Positions 54,265 through 64,000 of a stretch of DNA of 64,000 nucleotides are shown piece after piece. Numbering within the stretch: position 1 is the first letter of the stretch; every line of letters starts with the position of its first letter. The position numbers and the translations under genes were made by a program. The notes under the pieces were generated by a model that did no database searches, was not told the DNA's origin, and worked only from the letters and a program-made list of their open reading frames with translations. Source of the stretch: Puccinia triticina (taxonomy: Eukaryota > Basidiomycota > Pucciniomycetes > Pucciniales > Pucciniaceae); contig NC_070567.1 of assembly GCF_026914185.1 (NCBI RefSeq), positions 3,250,001 through 3,314,000 on the forward strand. Reading direction: 5' to 3'.

Positions 54265-55126
54265 CAAGCTTCTCTGGCGGGATGCCCCTTTTAGCTTGGG
54301 GCTGATGGATTTTCCCATCAAGCAAGATAGAAAGGAGGATTGGTTGGTGATCAGAGGCGTGATTGTCAAGACCGACTCTACAATGTCTCACGTGCTGTCG
54401 GCATTGGGTGTTGATCCAACACAAATAAATAGTGGTTTGCGCCCCTCGAGGGCTCAGGAAAGTGGGAATGCCAGTTGGCAAGGCAAGGAAAAAGCCTTTT
54501 TTGCCGCAGAGCTTGATCAAATCTTTGGAGGTCGTGTGAGTATGATGGTAGTTGGGGGGATTCCAGCGAGGGTTGTGGAGGTTTGAGTCCATCATAATGA
54601 TGGAGGGGGTATGGCGGCAGTTTTTCTTGCCTAGCCAATCACTTAGTATGGGAATCGCAGAGAAGGAAGATGGAGGGTTTTAAAGCGAGAGGATGTGAAA
54701 ATGGAGAGGGGTGTTGGTGTGGATCTGGATGGATACCGCCGTGAGCAGTTTGGAATTGTCCGGCAAGCGGTGGAAATGATGACTGGGTAGTGATTTACTG
54801 ATATATATGCAGCACCTAGGCCTGTCTTCCCTGGAGTGAGGTTGGTCAATTGGTGAAATACGGTACCAGTTTGGATGAGTGGGTGGGAGAAAGTCAATGG
54901 GGTTTGTCCAAGGTTCAGCAAGGGAGTAAGTTTTGCAATAAAGGACACTGAGCGTGGAGTCTTTTCTGTTATGGCAGTTGAGTTGAAGGAGAGAGAAAGA
55001 ATGGGGGGAATGCTTGGCAGAAGATGGAATAAAAGATCTGGTGAAATTTGGAGGAAGAGAGTCTGTGGTAGAGGGTTTGTACAAGGATAATTCAGGGGTA
55101 GAGGTTGCGGAAGTTGTACTTATCAT
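54265..55126 (-). pseudogene. LINE ORF2: AP-like endonuclease domain
   Basis: Starts with ATG 55126 overlapping the ORF1 stop as ATGA. The endonuclease begins FSLLQLNCHNRKDSTLSVL and ends with the conserved GLDNHASDHQPI; pieces lie in at least three frames, so there are several frameshifts. It is cut at 54264 by the LARD-like element and continues at 46243. Confidence 0.75.
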
Positions 55127-55941
55127 TGACGGGGGTTGGGGGTCTTATCCTTTGACAATTTTTCAAGTTCTTTGGTCCGGACAGGGCAGGCGCTACTGAA
55201 GGTGGAATGATCATATTTAGGATCCGACAGGTCAATGGCAGTTGAAGCTTTACGGTCAACACGGAGGCAACACTGGCAGCTTCTGCTGGCGTCCTCCATC
55301 TCTTTGCAAGAGGCAGAGTTGTGACCTGCTCCGCAGCATGAGCAGATTGGCTTATCTTTGCAGGAGTGGGCTAAGTGACCTACTGCTAAGCAGTTGTAGC
55401 ACTGCTTGGGGACCTGAAGATAGTGCTGCCCTTTTAGGTGCAGGCTTTTGTAGCATAACCCAGCCCTCTCGATTTCGAGGGCTAGGCTTCTGTCTAAAAA
55501 GTAGATCAGGAGCGTGCTGAAGGTCTTAACTGAACCTTTGGGACTGAGGAGCCATCGTATCTTTTGGATTTCCTTTGAGTCGATGTTGTTTTGTTTGCAG
55601 AGAAGCTCGAAATGCTCCTTGTTGTCGAAGTCAAAGCTGGTGGGGCAGGAGTGGAGCAGAACTGGGTGAGACACTTGGGGTGTGATAAAAACTGGGTCAG
55701 CCTTCTTGGTCCACAAGTGTTTATTGTCTAGCAGCCATTTTGCGGCTCTGCGGTCTTTGGTGAAAATCTTCACATCTCCGTTGGGGAACTGGGCCACTGC
55801 TTTTACCTTTATAGTCTCGTTATCAATGGTCGCTTTAGCAAAAGCCAAAGCGTCATTGATCTTCTGGCAAATGGCTGCCGCTGTGAGGCCCTCGAAGGGT
55901 TTGAGTTGGTTGAACTTTTTTCTTATCACCACCTTTCCCAA
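55123..55941 (-). CDS. LINE ORF1 (gag-like, zinc knuckles)
   Basis: About 270 codons, open throughout. An RRM-like N-terminal half (KVKAVAQFPNGDVKIFTKDRRAAKWLL) is followed by two zinc knuckles, CYNCLAVGHLAHSC (CCHC) and CSCCGAGHNSASC, and a third Cys-rich part (CQCCLRVD). This order is typical of ORF1 of Tad/I-type LINEs, which binds the element RNA. The likely start lies upstream of 55941, since the frame is open into SYINRFKLGK and the first base triplet there is TTG. The stop overlaps the ORF2 start by ATGA. Confidence 0.82.
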   Translation of the reverse strand: MGKVVIRKKFNQLKPFEGLTAAAICQKINDALAFAKATIDNETIKVKAVAQFPNGDVKIFTKDRRAAKWLLDNKHLWTKKADPVFITPQVSHPVLLHSCPTSFDFDNKEHFELLCKQNNIDSKEIQKIRWLLSPKGSVKTFSTLLIYFLDRSLALEIERAGLCYKSLHLKGQHYLQVPKQCYNCLAVGHLAHSCKDKPICSCCGAGHNSASCKEMEDASRSCQCCLRVDRKASTAIDLSDPKYDHSTFSSACPVRTKELEKLSKDKTPNPRQ

Positions 55942-56289
55942 TTTGAACCTATTGATATATGAAGAGGAGGGAACCTGCGGAAGAGTCTTGGCCGCCCTGG
56001 GGACGGAGGTCCCGGCTGCCTTCTCTGAATAGAGAGGATTTGGTCTAGGAGGTAAGTTGCTTGGTTTCGGGACTGTGTGAGCACGTCAAGTTAGAAGAGT
56101 GTGGTAGAGACAAGGTCTCTACCTTCTTTTCTAATCTGTCCATGTTATACACCAGGAAAAAAAAGTAGTCACTTGATGGCAAGTGACATGACACAGCTTT
56201 TTTTTCAGCTCCAACACTGCTCCAATGCTGCTCCTCTCCACCAGCACATCTCGGGCTCACATTACAGGTGTCAGGATCAAAGCACTCAA
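55942..56289. other. LINE 5' region and a truncated MITE end
   Basis: Probable continuation of ORF1 to about 56050. At about 56152-56200 a single CACCAGG-A(8)-TCACTTG end matches the MITE at 21665; the partner end is not found. Confidence 0.4.
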
Positions 56290-56820
56290 TGTGACAAAAC
56301 CAGATGATGCTCAGCTTTGGCCCTGACCCAGCTGATGTTCAGCTTTTACCCTGGCTCAGCTGATGCTCAGTTGTTTCCCTGGCCCATCTGATGCTCAGCT
56401 TTATCACCGGCCACCTGATGATCATCTTTGGCCCTGGCACAGCTGATGCTCAGTCTGGTCTGTGGCTCAGCTGATGCTCAGCTTTGGCCCTAGCCTAGCT
56501 GATTTTCAGCTCTGGTTCTGTCCAAGCTGATTCCCATCTTTTTCTTTGGCCTTGCTCAACTGATACTCAGGAAGCTGAGCATCAGCTGGCCAGCTGGCCC
56601 AGTACTGGGTCAAAGATGAACATCAGCTGGGACAGGAATAGGAAAAGGCTGAGCAAGGACTGCTACAATGCTGAGCATCAGCTGCGCCAGGACTAGTACA
56701 AATCTGAGCATCACCTGGGCAAGGACTAGTCAAAAGGCTTTATTCCAATTCTGAGAGTGAGCTGCCTGAAAAAGCTGAGTATGAGCTGGGTACCAAAGGA
56801 AAGAACTGAGGATCAGTTGG
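56290..56820. repeat. Minisatellite foldback, CAGCTGATGCTCAGC units
   Basis: Units of about 28 bp, (C)AGCTGATGCTCAGCTTTGGCCCTGG type, in forward orientation to about 56560 and inverted after 56570 (GCTGAGCATCAGCTGG). Confidence 0.8.
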
Positions 56821-57143
56821 GCTCATCAAAAACTGAACAGGACCTCCTTGGTAAATTTTGGAAGTTGAGGAGATGGCTGGGAAATTGGGGTAGATAGTGG
56901 ATAGATATTGGATAGATGGTGGGTAGCTGCAACGCTGCAACCAATCCGGGACATGGATTGAGATCGGGACGGATCGTATTGTGATACTGTCCAATACTTG
57001 GTATTGGTATTGTATTTGTTCCCAATACAATACATGGTATTGGCAGCCTTGCATATTGGTCATCCAATCCAATCCACAGTATTTTACCTGTGTGTATCTG
57101 GCAGACCGATACTATCCAGCCTAAACCCAATACGTATTGGCAA

Positions 57144-57546
57144 CACTGGGTCGATACAATTCGATACGATATTAGGCCAAATTTTGTATCGAATCGATCC
57201 CCGTTACCTATTTGGACCGTTACCGTTAGCAGTAACAAGATTTTTTGCGCGCTGCGCGTCTCGAAACGCTATCTACGTTACCATACCGTTACCGTTATGG
57301 TAACGCAGATAACGTGGTAACGGCAGTATTAGAGCCAAAAAAAGGCTCAAAGAGCCAAACAAATCTCAATAATGCGGCGATATTGACCTCATATCGGCGG
57401 CAATATCGTAACGGCTTGAAAAAAAATCCAAAAGTCATACTGAATATCGGCAACGCGCTGCCGTTAATGCTAACGGTAACGATAACGCACCAAAAATCAA
57501 TACGATATCGATACGTTACCGATACTGGTATCTTATCGACCCAGTG
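57144..57546. repeat. Foldback with CACTGGGTCGATA ends
   Basis: Ends CACTGGGTCGATA and TATCGACCCAGTG; inner part full of GTTACCGTTA-type palindromes and GATATCG. Flanks CAA/TTG are themselves inverse, so a target duplication could not be shown. It may be the hAT element's own subterminal structure. Confidence 0.45.
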
Positions 57547-57604
57547 TTGGTATTGGGCTGTATAGACAAGATAGCCGCAAGCCTGTGCCGTCACAATAGT
57601 TGGC

Positions 57605-60600
57605 GGTATGTTAAGAAAATTCACATCAACCATCAGACGGCAACCAACATCCAACGACCAAACCTCAACACTGGCTATCATCCCACCTCACTCCAAAAAT
57701 TACCCAACCATCTGCATCACCCCACCAACCTCCATCTCGACCACCATCCCGCCAGTCCACTCGTATCAGAACGCCTGCCTGCACCAATTCAAACTCTCTT
57801 TGGACTAACCAAGATTCTCGGAGATCGCTAGTGCCGCCAGCAAGTCCTAACCCGAGCTCCCAACAAACTCCAAAAACAAATCAATCTTCGTCTTCTACTC
57901 GCAAATCAAAAACAAAGGCGAAGAGAAAAAAAACTGGTACTGCTGCTGATAACGAGTCCGATCAAGTAGAAGATGGGATTGACCGTGAATAGGACTCGGA
58001 TGAAGATAACTTGAAGGTTAAGAAGCTGAGGGGGAAACAAAATAGCTTATTTGATGATATCACTGACTACTTTGAAACACCATTTCATGCAAATGAAGGA
58101 GATACTGCACGTCTTTACTTCATTTCCAACACCAAGTTATCCAGAGCAAATCTTTACAACACTAATATCTTCCTGTTTTAGGGGGAGAAAATGATGTATA
58201 AGTGCAAGTGGTGCTCGACAGTTTACAAGAAGGGAGTCGGTACGAAATCGAACCTTATGAAACATTGTGATGGTAATCAGGACCGTATACCCTGCTCGGC
58301 ACAAATGGACGCAATATCTGCGGGGGCAAACCTACCACCCACCGCAAAGGATGTTGAAAACGAAATGCGAGAAGGACAACACGGGATGATAAAGGCCTAC
58401 GCAAAACACACCATCTTTGACCCAAGGGTGTTTAACCAGCTTCTAGTGATGTGGCTTGTGCGATTTTTGCTACCCTGGAGCGGCATTGAAGACTTTCTAT
58501 TAGGTGTCGCATTTGATTACGCCCAAAGAGGTATCATCCTCTTTTCCCGGACTTGGGCTGCAACCGAGGCCCATCGGCTCTATCTCAACCTACAGAACAA
58601 TGTCATTTCCGGCCTACAGGTATGTTGTTTTGCTTGGTTTCTCAAATGCAAAGGTGGCTGAATCCTGAACTTGTCTGCTTCCAGAAACTGAACTCCAAAT
58701 TCACATTAATACATGATGTCTGGATGACAAAAGGTAACCATCACGCATTCCTTGGAATCTCAGTTGCTTATGTTACGGTAGATTGGGAATTTAAAATCTC
58801 GCATCTTGGCATGAAGTTCATTGCATCGAGTCACAAGGGAAAGTATTTGGCAATCCCATTTGCTAATATTTTAACAAAATTCAAACTCGGAGACAAGATA
58901 AGGCTTTTATTTCCTCTTGCTAATTTAATTCATGGATGATCTTTTGAACTAACATATTGGTGATTATTGTTGTTAACACATTTTAGCTCAAACAACCGAT
59001 TCAGGCTCAAATAACTTCACAATGGCTTCAGAGGTTGATAGGCTCATTTTCACCAAGACCGGTGTCAATCCCGACCTTTCAGCAAATCACATTAGGTGTT
59101 TTTGCCACAAAATCGCACTGATACTCAACGCGGGGCTTCGGGCGATTGAGCTACCAACAAAAGGGTTGGTCACATCGAAAAACGGCCCACTCGGAATCAC
59201 CCCAACCTTGGACCCCATTTGTAAACCCCCACCCCTTGTGGGGTTTCAAAAGTCCTTTCACATGCTTACATCATCACAGACTTTCCACGAGTACATAGAC
59301 TCGCCTCCTCCCCCACCTTCCTAGTCCGGTAGAGAGTTTTCCCTCTCTCCGGTCTAGGTAAGCCATTCCTCTGTTTCCCCTTCTTCTCCCTTTTCCAGTT
59401 GTACTTACAGAGAGATTTTTCCCTCTCTCCGGTCTAGATACTTGCAACGAAGCCCCCCCAACGTTGGAACTAGAACGTTTCATGGCCTTTGTGCCACTTC
59501 CCGTGCCCCTTCGACGACGCTCAGTGAAGGACTCGACAGACTCCTTACACCATTGCCAAAGAATCTGAAGAATTTGACGAAGCCGATCTATATGTGACTG
59601 AGGACACCATTCTGGGATCATCGGACAACAACGAATTCAGGGAGAACAATGACGAGGAGTCTGATGAATACAAGAGTGAATACGAGCCTGATTCCTGGGA
59701 TATACCTGATGGAGGAAAGAATCAAATTGACAAAAGCTTAAAAAAGGCACGCTTTTTCTGCATGTTGGCTGTTTTCCAAAGCTAACAGTTGGTTTTTCCG
59801 CTTAGGTCAACTTTATTATCCAGAGGATCACATCCTCAGCAGCCAAACGATCTGAGTACGACACGTGGTGCAAAAAACTTGACTTCGACGGCCCCAGCCT
59901 CATCGCCGGATACGGTATTCGCTGGAACATTAAGTTCCAAAGCCGGGATCGAGGTTATAAAGCTCAAAAGATCATTGCAAAATTACTGGAAAACGAAAAC
60001 GATCGGGTGGAACGAGAGGGTGGAAATCACTACTTCAACAATATTGAAATACTCCCATATGAGTGGAAGATTGTAAATAGATTGAATGAAACTCTCAGTG
60101 TGAGTCAATCTTCGATTTATTTGCTTCAATTTCACAAAACACTAATAGACCATGGAACATCTCATTTGTTAGGAATTTTATTATCTGACCAAAAAAATGG
60201 AGGGTGACTACTCCTTGGCGTGCTTAATCATTTCGGAGTATCAACACATCAAAACCTTCATCAAGATGAAGATGGAATCTTTCTCCGAACCCGAACTCAA
60301 CACAATGTTTGCAAGGATGCTCACAAAAACGACTACATATCTTAACGAGGCAATGAGATGTGATGCAATCCTCATTGCAACCGTTCTCAATCCCAGCTTC
60401 CGAATGTCAATTTTTAAGTTGTATTTCCCTGCCAAGCATGGATATGTCTTTGATTTACTGAGCAATCTCTTCAACACTCGGAAAGCTCAAGTTGATGCAG
60501 CGTCCAGTGCAAGCCCAGCCCCGCCAGTTCTTGATAAAGCCAACTCAAGCAAAACAGTTCGCGAAGAAATTGACTACTTTCCTCAATTGGTCAATGTTCC

Positions 60601-61003
60601 TTGCTCAGATGAGCTGACTATCTATCTCAAGGGTAAGCATAAGTTACCTACGGCTGAAGCAAGCAAATGCTTGAATTGGTGGAAAGTAAGCCTTTTTTAT
60701 CTTTGAACTAAAAAGATCGATTCGTTCTGAGCTTCACTTATGTGATAGGACCATGGCTGAGAATTCCCAACCTTGGCCCTCGTTGCCCGCGACTATCTGG
60801 CTTGCTCGGCAACCTCTGCAAGCGTTGAGAGGTGCTTCTCAGCTGCAGCCGATACCTGCAGCGGCAATCGAGGGAGTCTAGCCGCAAGAACTATTGAACG
60901 CTGCGTCAGTTCACATCAATGGGTCGTCCAAGGAGTTCAACCGGACAATGCTCAGAGCATCATCACCCAGGCCACCGCACAGAAGGCCCTTGAGAAGCGC
61001 TGA
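57605..61003 (+). pseudogene. hAT transposase (multi-exon, with stops)
   Basis: First exon part to 58108 (Ser/Pro-rich, RKSKTKAKRKK basic run, TAG at 57989). After an intron ending TTTTAG (58180) comes a BED-type finger (YKCKWCSTVYKKG...HC), then FKLNSKFTLIHDVW and HHAFLGISVAYV. Next are HIRCFCHKIALILNAGLRA, an acidic linker split by the solo LTR, and DTWCKKLDFDGPSL-IAGYGIRWN with YEWKIVNRLNETL. EFYYLTKKM, TVLNPSFRM and a C-terminal dimerisation region (FPTLALVARDYLACSATSASVERCFSAA) follow. Short GT-AG introns separate exons. TGA at 60758-60760 stands where CGA would fit. Confidence 0.82.
59220..59549 (+). repeat. Solo LTR of the gag-only family
   Basis: TGTAAACCCCC to CCTTACA, 330 bp; target duplication CCATT (59215-59219, 59550-59554). 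It shares with element 1 the layout CTAGTCCGG-hairpin-CTAG-GTAAGCC...CCAG-hairpin-CTAG. It interrupts the hAT gene. Confidence 0.8.
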
Positions 61004-61340
61004 TTCTCAGACTTCAACACATTGTTTTTTAAAGTGCATTCCTCATTATTGTATCCGGCAGCAATCTGTAACCAACTCTATGTATAGTAAAAATAAAATC
61101 TAAATTTTTACGTGCCTAAAAGTGGATCCCTTCAAGCCTGTATCTATATTGGATTGGTATCGTGATGTGATACCAATACATCCGATACTTTTTATCGGGT
61201 TCTCGATACAATCCCGTGGGATCATATCAAGAAGTCGATACGATCCATAGTTTTCAATACTCTGTATCAAAAAAACGATCCGATAACCTGGATTGGCCAA
61301 TACAAGGATCGGATCAGATTGGTTGAAGCGTTGGTAGCTG

Positions 61341-61637
61341 GCTGGAGCTGGTGTGATGTCACTTGTCATCAACTGACTATTTTATTTTCCTGATGAATTA
61401 GTCGCTATCTCTTCAATCCTCACAAGAAGGGTGTTGAACGAGTCTGCTCGAGAAGGTCCGACTGGTTTGGCAATCTGACCGGAGACCGCTCTCTCAAGAC
61501 TCTCCAATCTAGGGATCAAGGTATCCACTAATTTATTTAACTTGTCCGCTAGTTGGCTTTTGACAACAGGCAGAGCACCCTCAGTAACGTACATGTCCAT
61601 GCTGGACATGTTGCTGTCAGAAACCAAAATGTAAGTT
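61341..61637 (-). other. Unrecognised short frame
   Basis: A minus-strand frame at 61382-61627 (MSSMDMYVTEGALPVVKSQL, LESLERAVSGQIAKP) has a helical, protein-like composition but no known family. It could be debris of a gag or coiled-coil gene. Confidence 0.3.
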
Positions 61638-61710
61638 GTGCGCTATGGGATTTGAACCCATGTCCTCAAATTTCATGAGTGATGCTTTTTACCAACTAAG
61701 CTAAGTGCGC
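61638..61710 (-). tRNA. tRNA-like gene or pseudogene
   Basis: 73 bases with A box TAGCTTAGTTGG, B box GGTTCAAATCC, T arm ATGGG-TTCAAAT-CCCAT and D arm GCTT/AAGC. The acceptor GCGCACT/AGCGCAC has two mismatches and the anticodon arm (around CTCATGAAATTTGAG) lacks a clean T33 loop. It is probably a tRNA pseudogene or SINE head; the anticodon is not assigned. Confidence 0.45.
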
Positions 61711-62856
61711 AGTTGAATCTGGTGCTCAATTCACTGTACGGTTACCAAAGTTTGCGCATTTAACATATATCCTGGGATCAAGTCTTACATGTGTTTACAT
61801 TGCTTGTTATGTTACCAGGGTCAACCTCAGTTGTCTTTTGGTTACAGGCTTCATAAGAGCAGAATTAATTATAACAGTCGTTGCTGGTTGCGGGGCCTCC
61901 GCCCTGCGGGAGCAGGGGGGTTGGCATGGGTTTGAGAACCGGTGAGCAATTAAAGTGAGAGAAGAAGGGAAGGGGGAGGAGCGGGGCTAGTGCTCTTGTT
62001 TATTTCTGGTGGGATGGATGGGAAGGTTGGGGAAGGGGAGTTTGGCTGAGTAGGCAAGGTAGATTTTAGGATAACATTTTTGGATGATTGAAGAAAGGGT
62101 AGTGACATATAGGTAGAAGGTGAGAACCCCCGACTGCCTCTGATGCCCCACCCCGGATGACTGAAACAAACCCCCAAGTCCCGCCGGGCAAGTTGACACA
62201 ACCTTGCGCTGGCAGTTTGGTACCTAAACATACCTAGCGGCCCTGTTGCCAGAGGGAGAAGCGTGACAATTTTACTGGCTTGTCTGGCAGGAAATGTGCC
62301 CAAAACCCTGGAGTATACCTCAAGCTTCACCAGTGTTTTTCATCTGGCATTTGTACCTCGCTGACTTGCCAGGAGGCTCCTCGGCGAAGTTGGTTCTCTT
62401 GGTTGGTACCAAGTGTACCCACTTGGCTTGGATGATTCTTGCTTATCAAGTAGATGCGGCCTACACTCACATGTGGATTTTCTGGGGAGGATGCCCAAAA
62501 ATTGGTGAAAATCTGCCTGCCAACAGGTGACTGATCCAAAAAACTGAAGAATATCACGGTTTTGGCCTCTTGTAAGCCTCTTGAACTCTTCTAATACAAC
62601 TTGGTCAACTGCCCACTTCCTCTTCTTTGCCTCACAATCCCTTGTTTCATTTTCTTTTTTTTTCAGTTCAAACTGTTTTATTCTCAGAAATCTGCATGGC
62701 ACTTGGCCTTGGTTTGCTTGCTTGGCACACATTTGAAGTCAATCCCTCTGGATTCAAATTCAATCCTTCCAAATTTGAAGTTGATCCTTCTGGGCCAGCC
62801 ACATCTGAGTTCTCCTTATCAATTCCTTTTGCTTGTACCGGTTGTTTTTCAGGTAT
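61711..62856. other. No recognised gene
   Basis: Contains a short G/C-rich stretch near 61900, and near 62735-62800 a tandem of TTTGAAGT(C/T)(A/G)ATCC(T/C)TC units (about 24 bp). No domain seen on either strand. Confidence 0.35.
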
Positions 62857-63400
62857 TTATTTCTTAAGATTGTTTAGTCTCTCCATCTCGTTATCAATGC
62901 AAATGCTGTATTCTTCTAGCTCTTTCAAATGCTCCAGCCAGTTGCTCTTGCCTTGAAATTTGATTACACAGTTATACAGCATTTCTAATTGTCCATCCAA
63001 TGCTTCTCCGCCAATGAACTTAGCAATTTTGGTGGGCTTGTGGATCTTTTCTAGATTCAATGCAATGTAATCTCCTTCAATCTGTCCAATGAGCTGTTGA
63101 GGACAAAAAGACCATGTTTTTCCATATTTATCCTTGAATAATTGCGCAAAGTCATTCACAAGTCAGCTCAAGAGCTTGAACATAACTGGTTTAGGTGGGT
63201 ACTGTTTTTCTGGATTTGCTTGTTTGGTTTTTTTCTTTGGCAGTTCCATGGGAATTGCTCCATTTGATGGTTTATCCATAATGGTGTCAAAGTTGCTTTC
63301 AGTAATTTCATTCAGTCTATCCTTTAACAAGATGGCCTCCTCCGGCGCGCAATTTGAGCATTGACAAACTGGAAACTTCTCTGTAGCTTCATTATAACTT
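62857..63400 (-). pseudogene. RecQ-like helicase C-terminal fragment
   Basis: Minus-strand reading: CHRSYNEATEKFPVCQCSNCAPEEA, then PKKKTKQANPEKQYPP, a TGA (63163-63165) where CGA would fit, VNDFAQLF, and FIGGEALDGQLEMLYNCVI with a helical end to 62857. The Cys cluster (CQCSNCAPEE) and GGE-x-LDGQLE are features I associate with the large RecQ-like families of rust fungi; this is recall, not a search. The helicase core is absent from the window. Another TGA lies just before CHRSYN, near 63408. Confidence 0.5.
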
Positions 63401-64000
63401 CTATGTCATTCCGGTGTGGCAATTTATATGGGGCTAGCGGCGTAGAATGTCTGCTCACTGCATCACATGCGGAAATGCAGTGGGGCGGCTGAGCAAATGC
63501 TCAGTCTACATATCCAAACAAGGGGATAAGCATGTGTTCTTATGCCTCTGATATATAGACTGAGTGGAATTTTGAATGTACTGCTGAGAAAGCACACAGA
63601 AACTTGGCGAACGGGGAAGCTGCGGGACCGGGGACAAGGGAAACGGGGTTTGAGCCACACTCTGGACAAGCGGTGTGATGAAAAAAGTGGTCTCTACTTA
63701 GAATTGGCAGGACTCCGCCGCTCCAAGATAATTCCCGTGTAAAGTCGGGTGATCTGCAGAAACTCCGCTCCACAGCTCTGCCGGGTTGTAGGGCTCTGAG
63801 TAGGATAAATAAAGTAAAGCACGTAAAATAATAAAGCTCCACAAAAGTAAACCGTAAAATAAAGCTCGGCAAAATAAACCGTAAAATAAAGTTCCGCCGC
63901 ATAGAGAAGATAACTCCGCAAAACCGCAAGAAAACAGCCGTAAAGCAAGCACAAAACTCCGCAAAAAACAACCATAACACATAAAGCAAGTCTGCAAACG
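63401..64000. other. No recognised gene; A-rich tandem units
   Basis: 63790-63990 contains degenerate AAACCGTAAAATAAAGCTC units and related GCAAAACCGC steps. No domain recognised. Confidence 0.4.

Larger units (their letters stand above)
56930..61332 (+). mobile_element. hAT transposon, full length, decayed gene
   Basis: TIRs CAACGCTGCAACCAATC at the left and, inverted, (C)AACGCTTCAACCAATC at the right; 8-bp duplication GGTAGCTG (56922-56929, 61333-61340). It encodes one multi-exon hAT transposase. A solo LTR (59220-59549) and a foldback (57144-57546) lie inside. Confidence 0.82.

Overview
The window looks like a transposon-rich nuclear region of a filamentous basidiomycete, most likely a rust-type fungus (Pucciniales). 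The reasons are short GT–AG introns, fungal Ty3/Gypsy chromovirus, Ty1/Copia, Tad/I-like LINE, hAT, PIF/Harbinger and Helitron proteins, internal CCCTAA arrays, and a C-terminal fragment resembling the RecQ-like helicase families common in rusts. The species cannot be named from sequence alone.

The only non-transposon genes I can support are a family of four tiny genes for secreted, cysteine-rich peptides, called A, B, CD and E here. Each encodes a signal peptide starting MKL, then a short mature part with a CxC pair and a cysteine as the very last residue. They lie in two paralogous loci. The left locus (about 1590-6122) is compact: gene A (-), a split-gene-like block X (+), gene B (-), then a palindromic repeat. 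The right locus (about 18055-43794) is the same set blown up by transposons: gene CD (-) is cut in its coding region by Helitron 2 (18635-22547), its upstream region holds a Copia element (23724-28769), and gene E (+) is cut in a 3'-UTR intron by Helitron 1 (34721-42200). Segment 28984-43794 is inverted. Turning it back rejoins both the A-upstream/X junction seen in the left locus and a LINE reading frame.

Region by region: 1-1589 nothing recognised; 1590-6122 left locus; 6339-7433 a MITE and a broken PIF/Harbinger transposase; 7434-18054 a decayed Gypsy chromovirus (-) containing a gag-only LTR element (14095-17199); 18055-43794 right locus with Helitron 2, Copia, LINE 3' end, microsatellites, a 2.46-kb DNA element and Helitron 1; 43795-55941 a LINE (-) split by a CACTA-like foldback and by an 8-kb LTR element (46249-54264), which itself contains a PIF-type MITE, a tiny LTR element (TRIM) with tRNA-like LTRs, a 1.2-kb foldback, and a second, intact gag-only element (50947-53751); 56290-56820 minisatellite; 56930-61332 a full-length hAT element holding a solo LTR; 61638-61710 a tRNA-like gene; 62857-63400 a RecQ-like helicase fragment.

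Most insertions can be bounded to the base by target-site duplications or by comparison with the paralogous empty site, so the order of events can be read. At least twelve in-frame stops are TGA where CGA would fit the family, which suggests CpG-directed C-to-T decay. One gag-only element (LTRs differing at 2 of 309 positions, open gag) is young.
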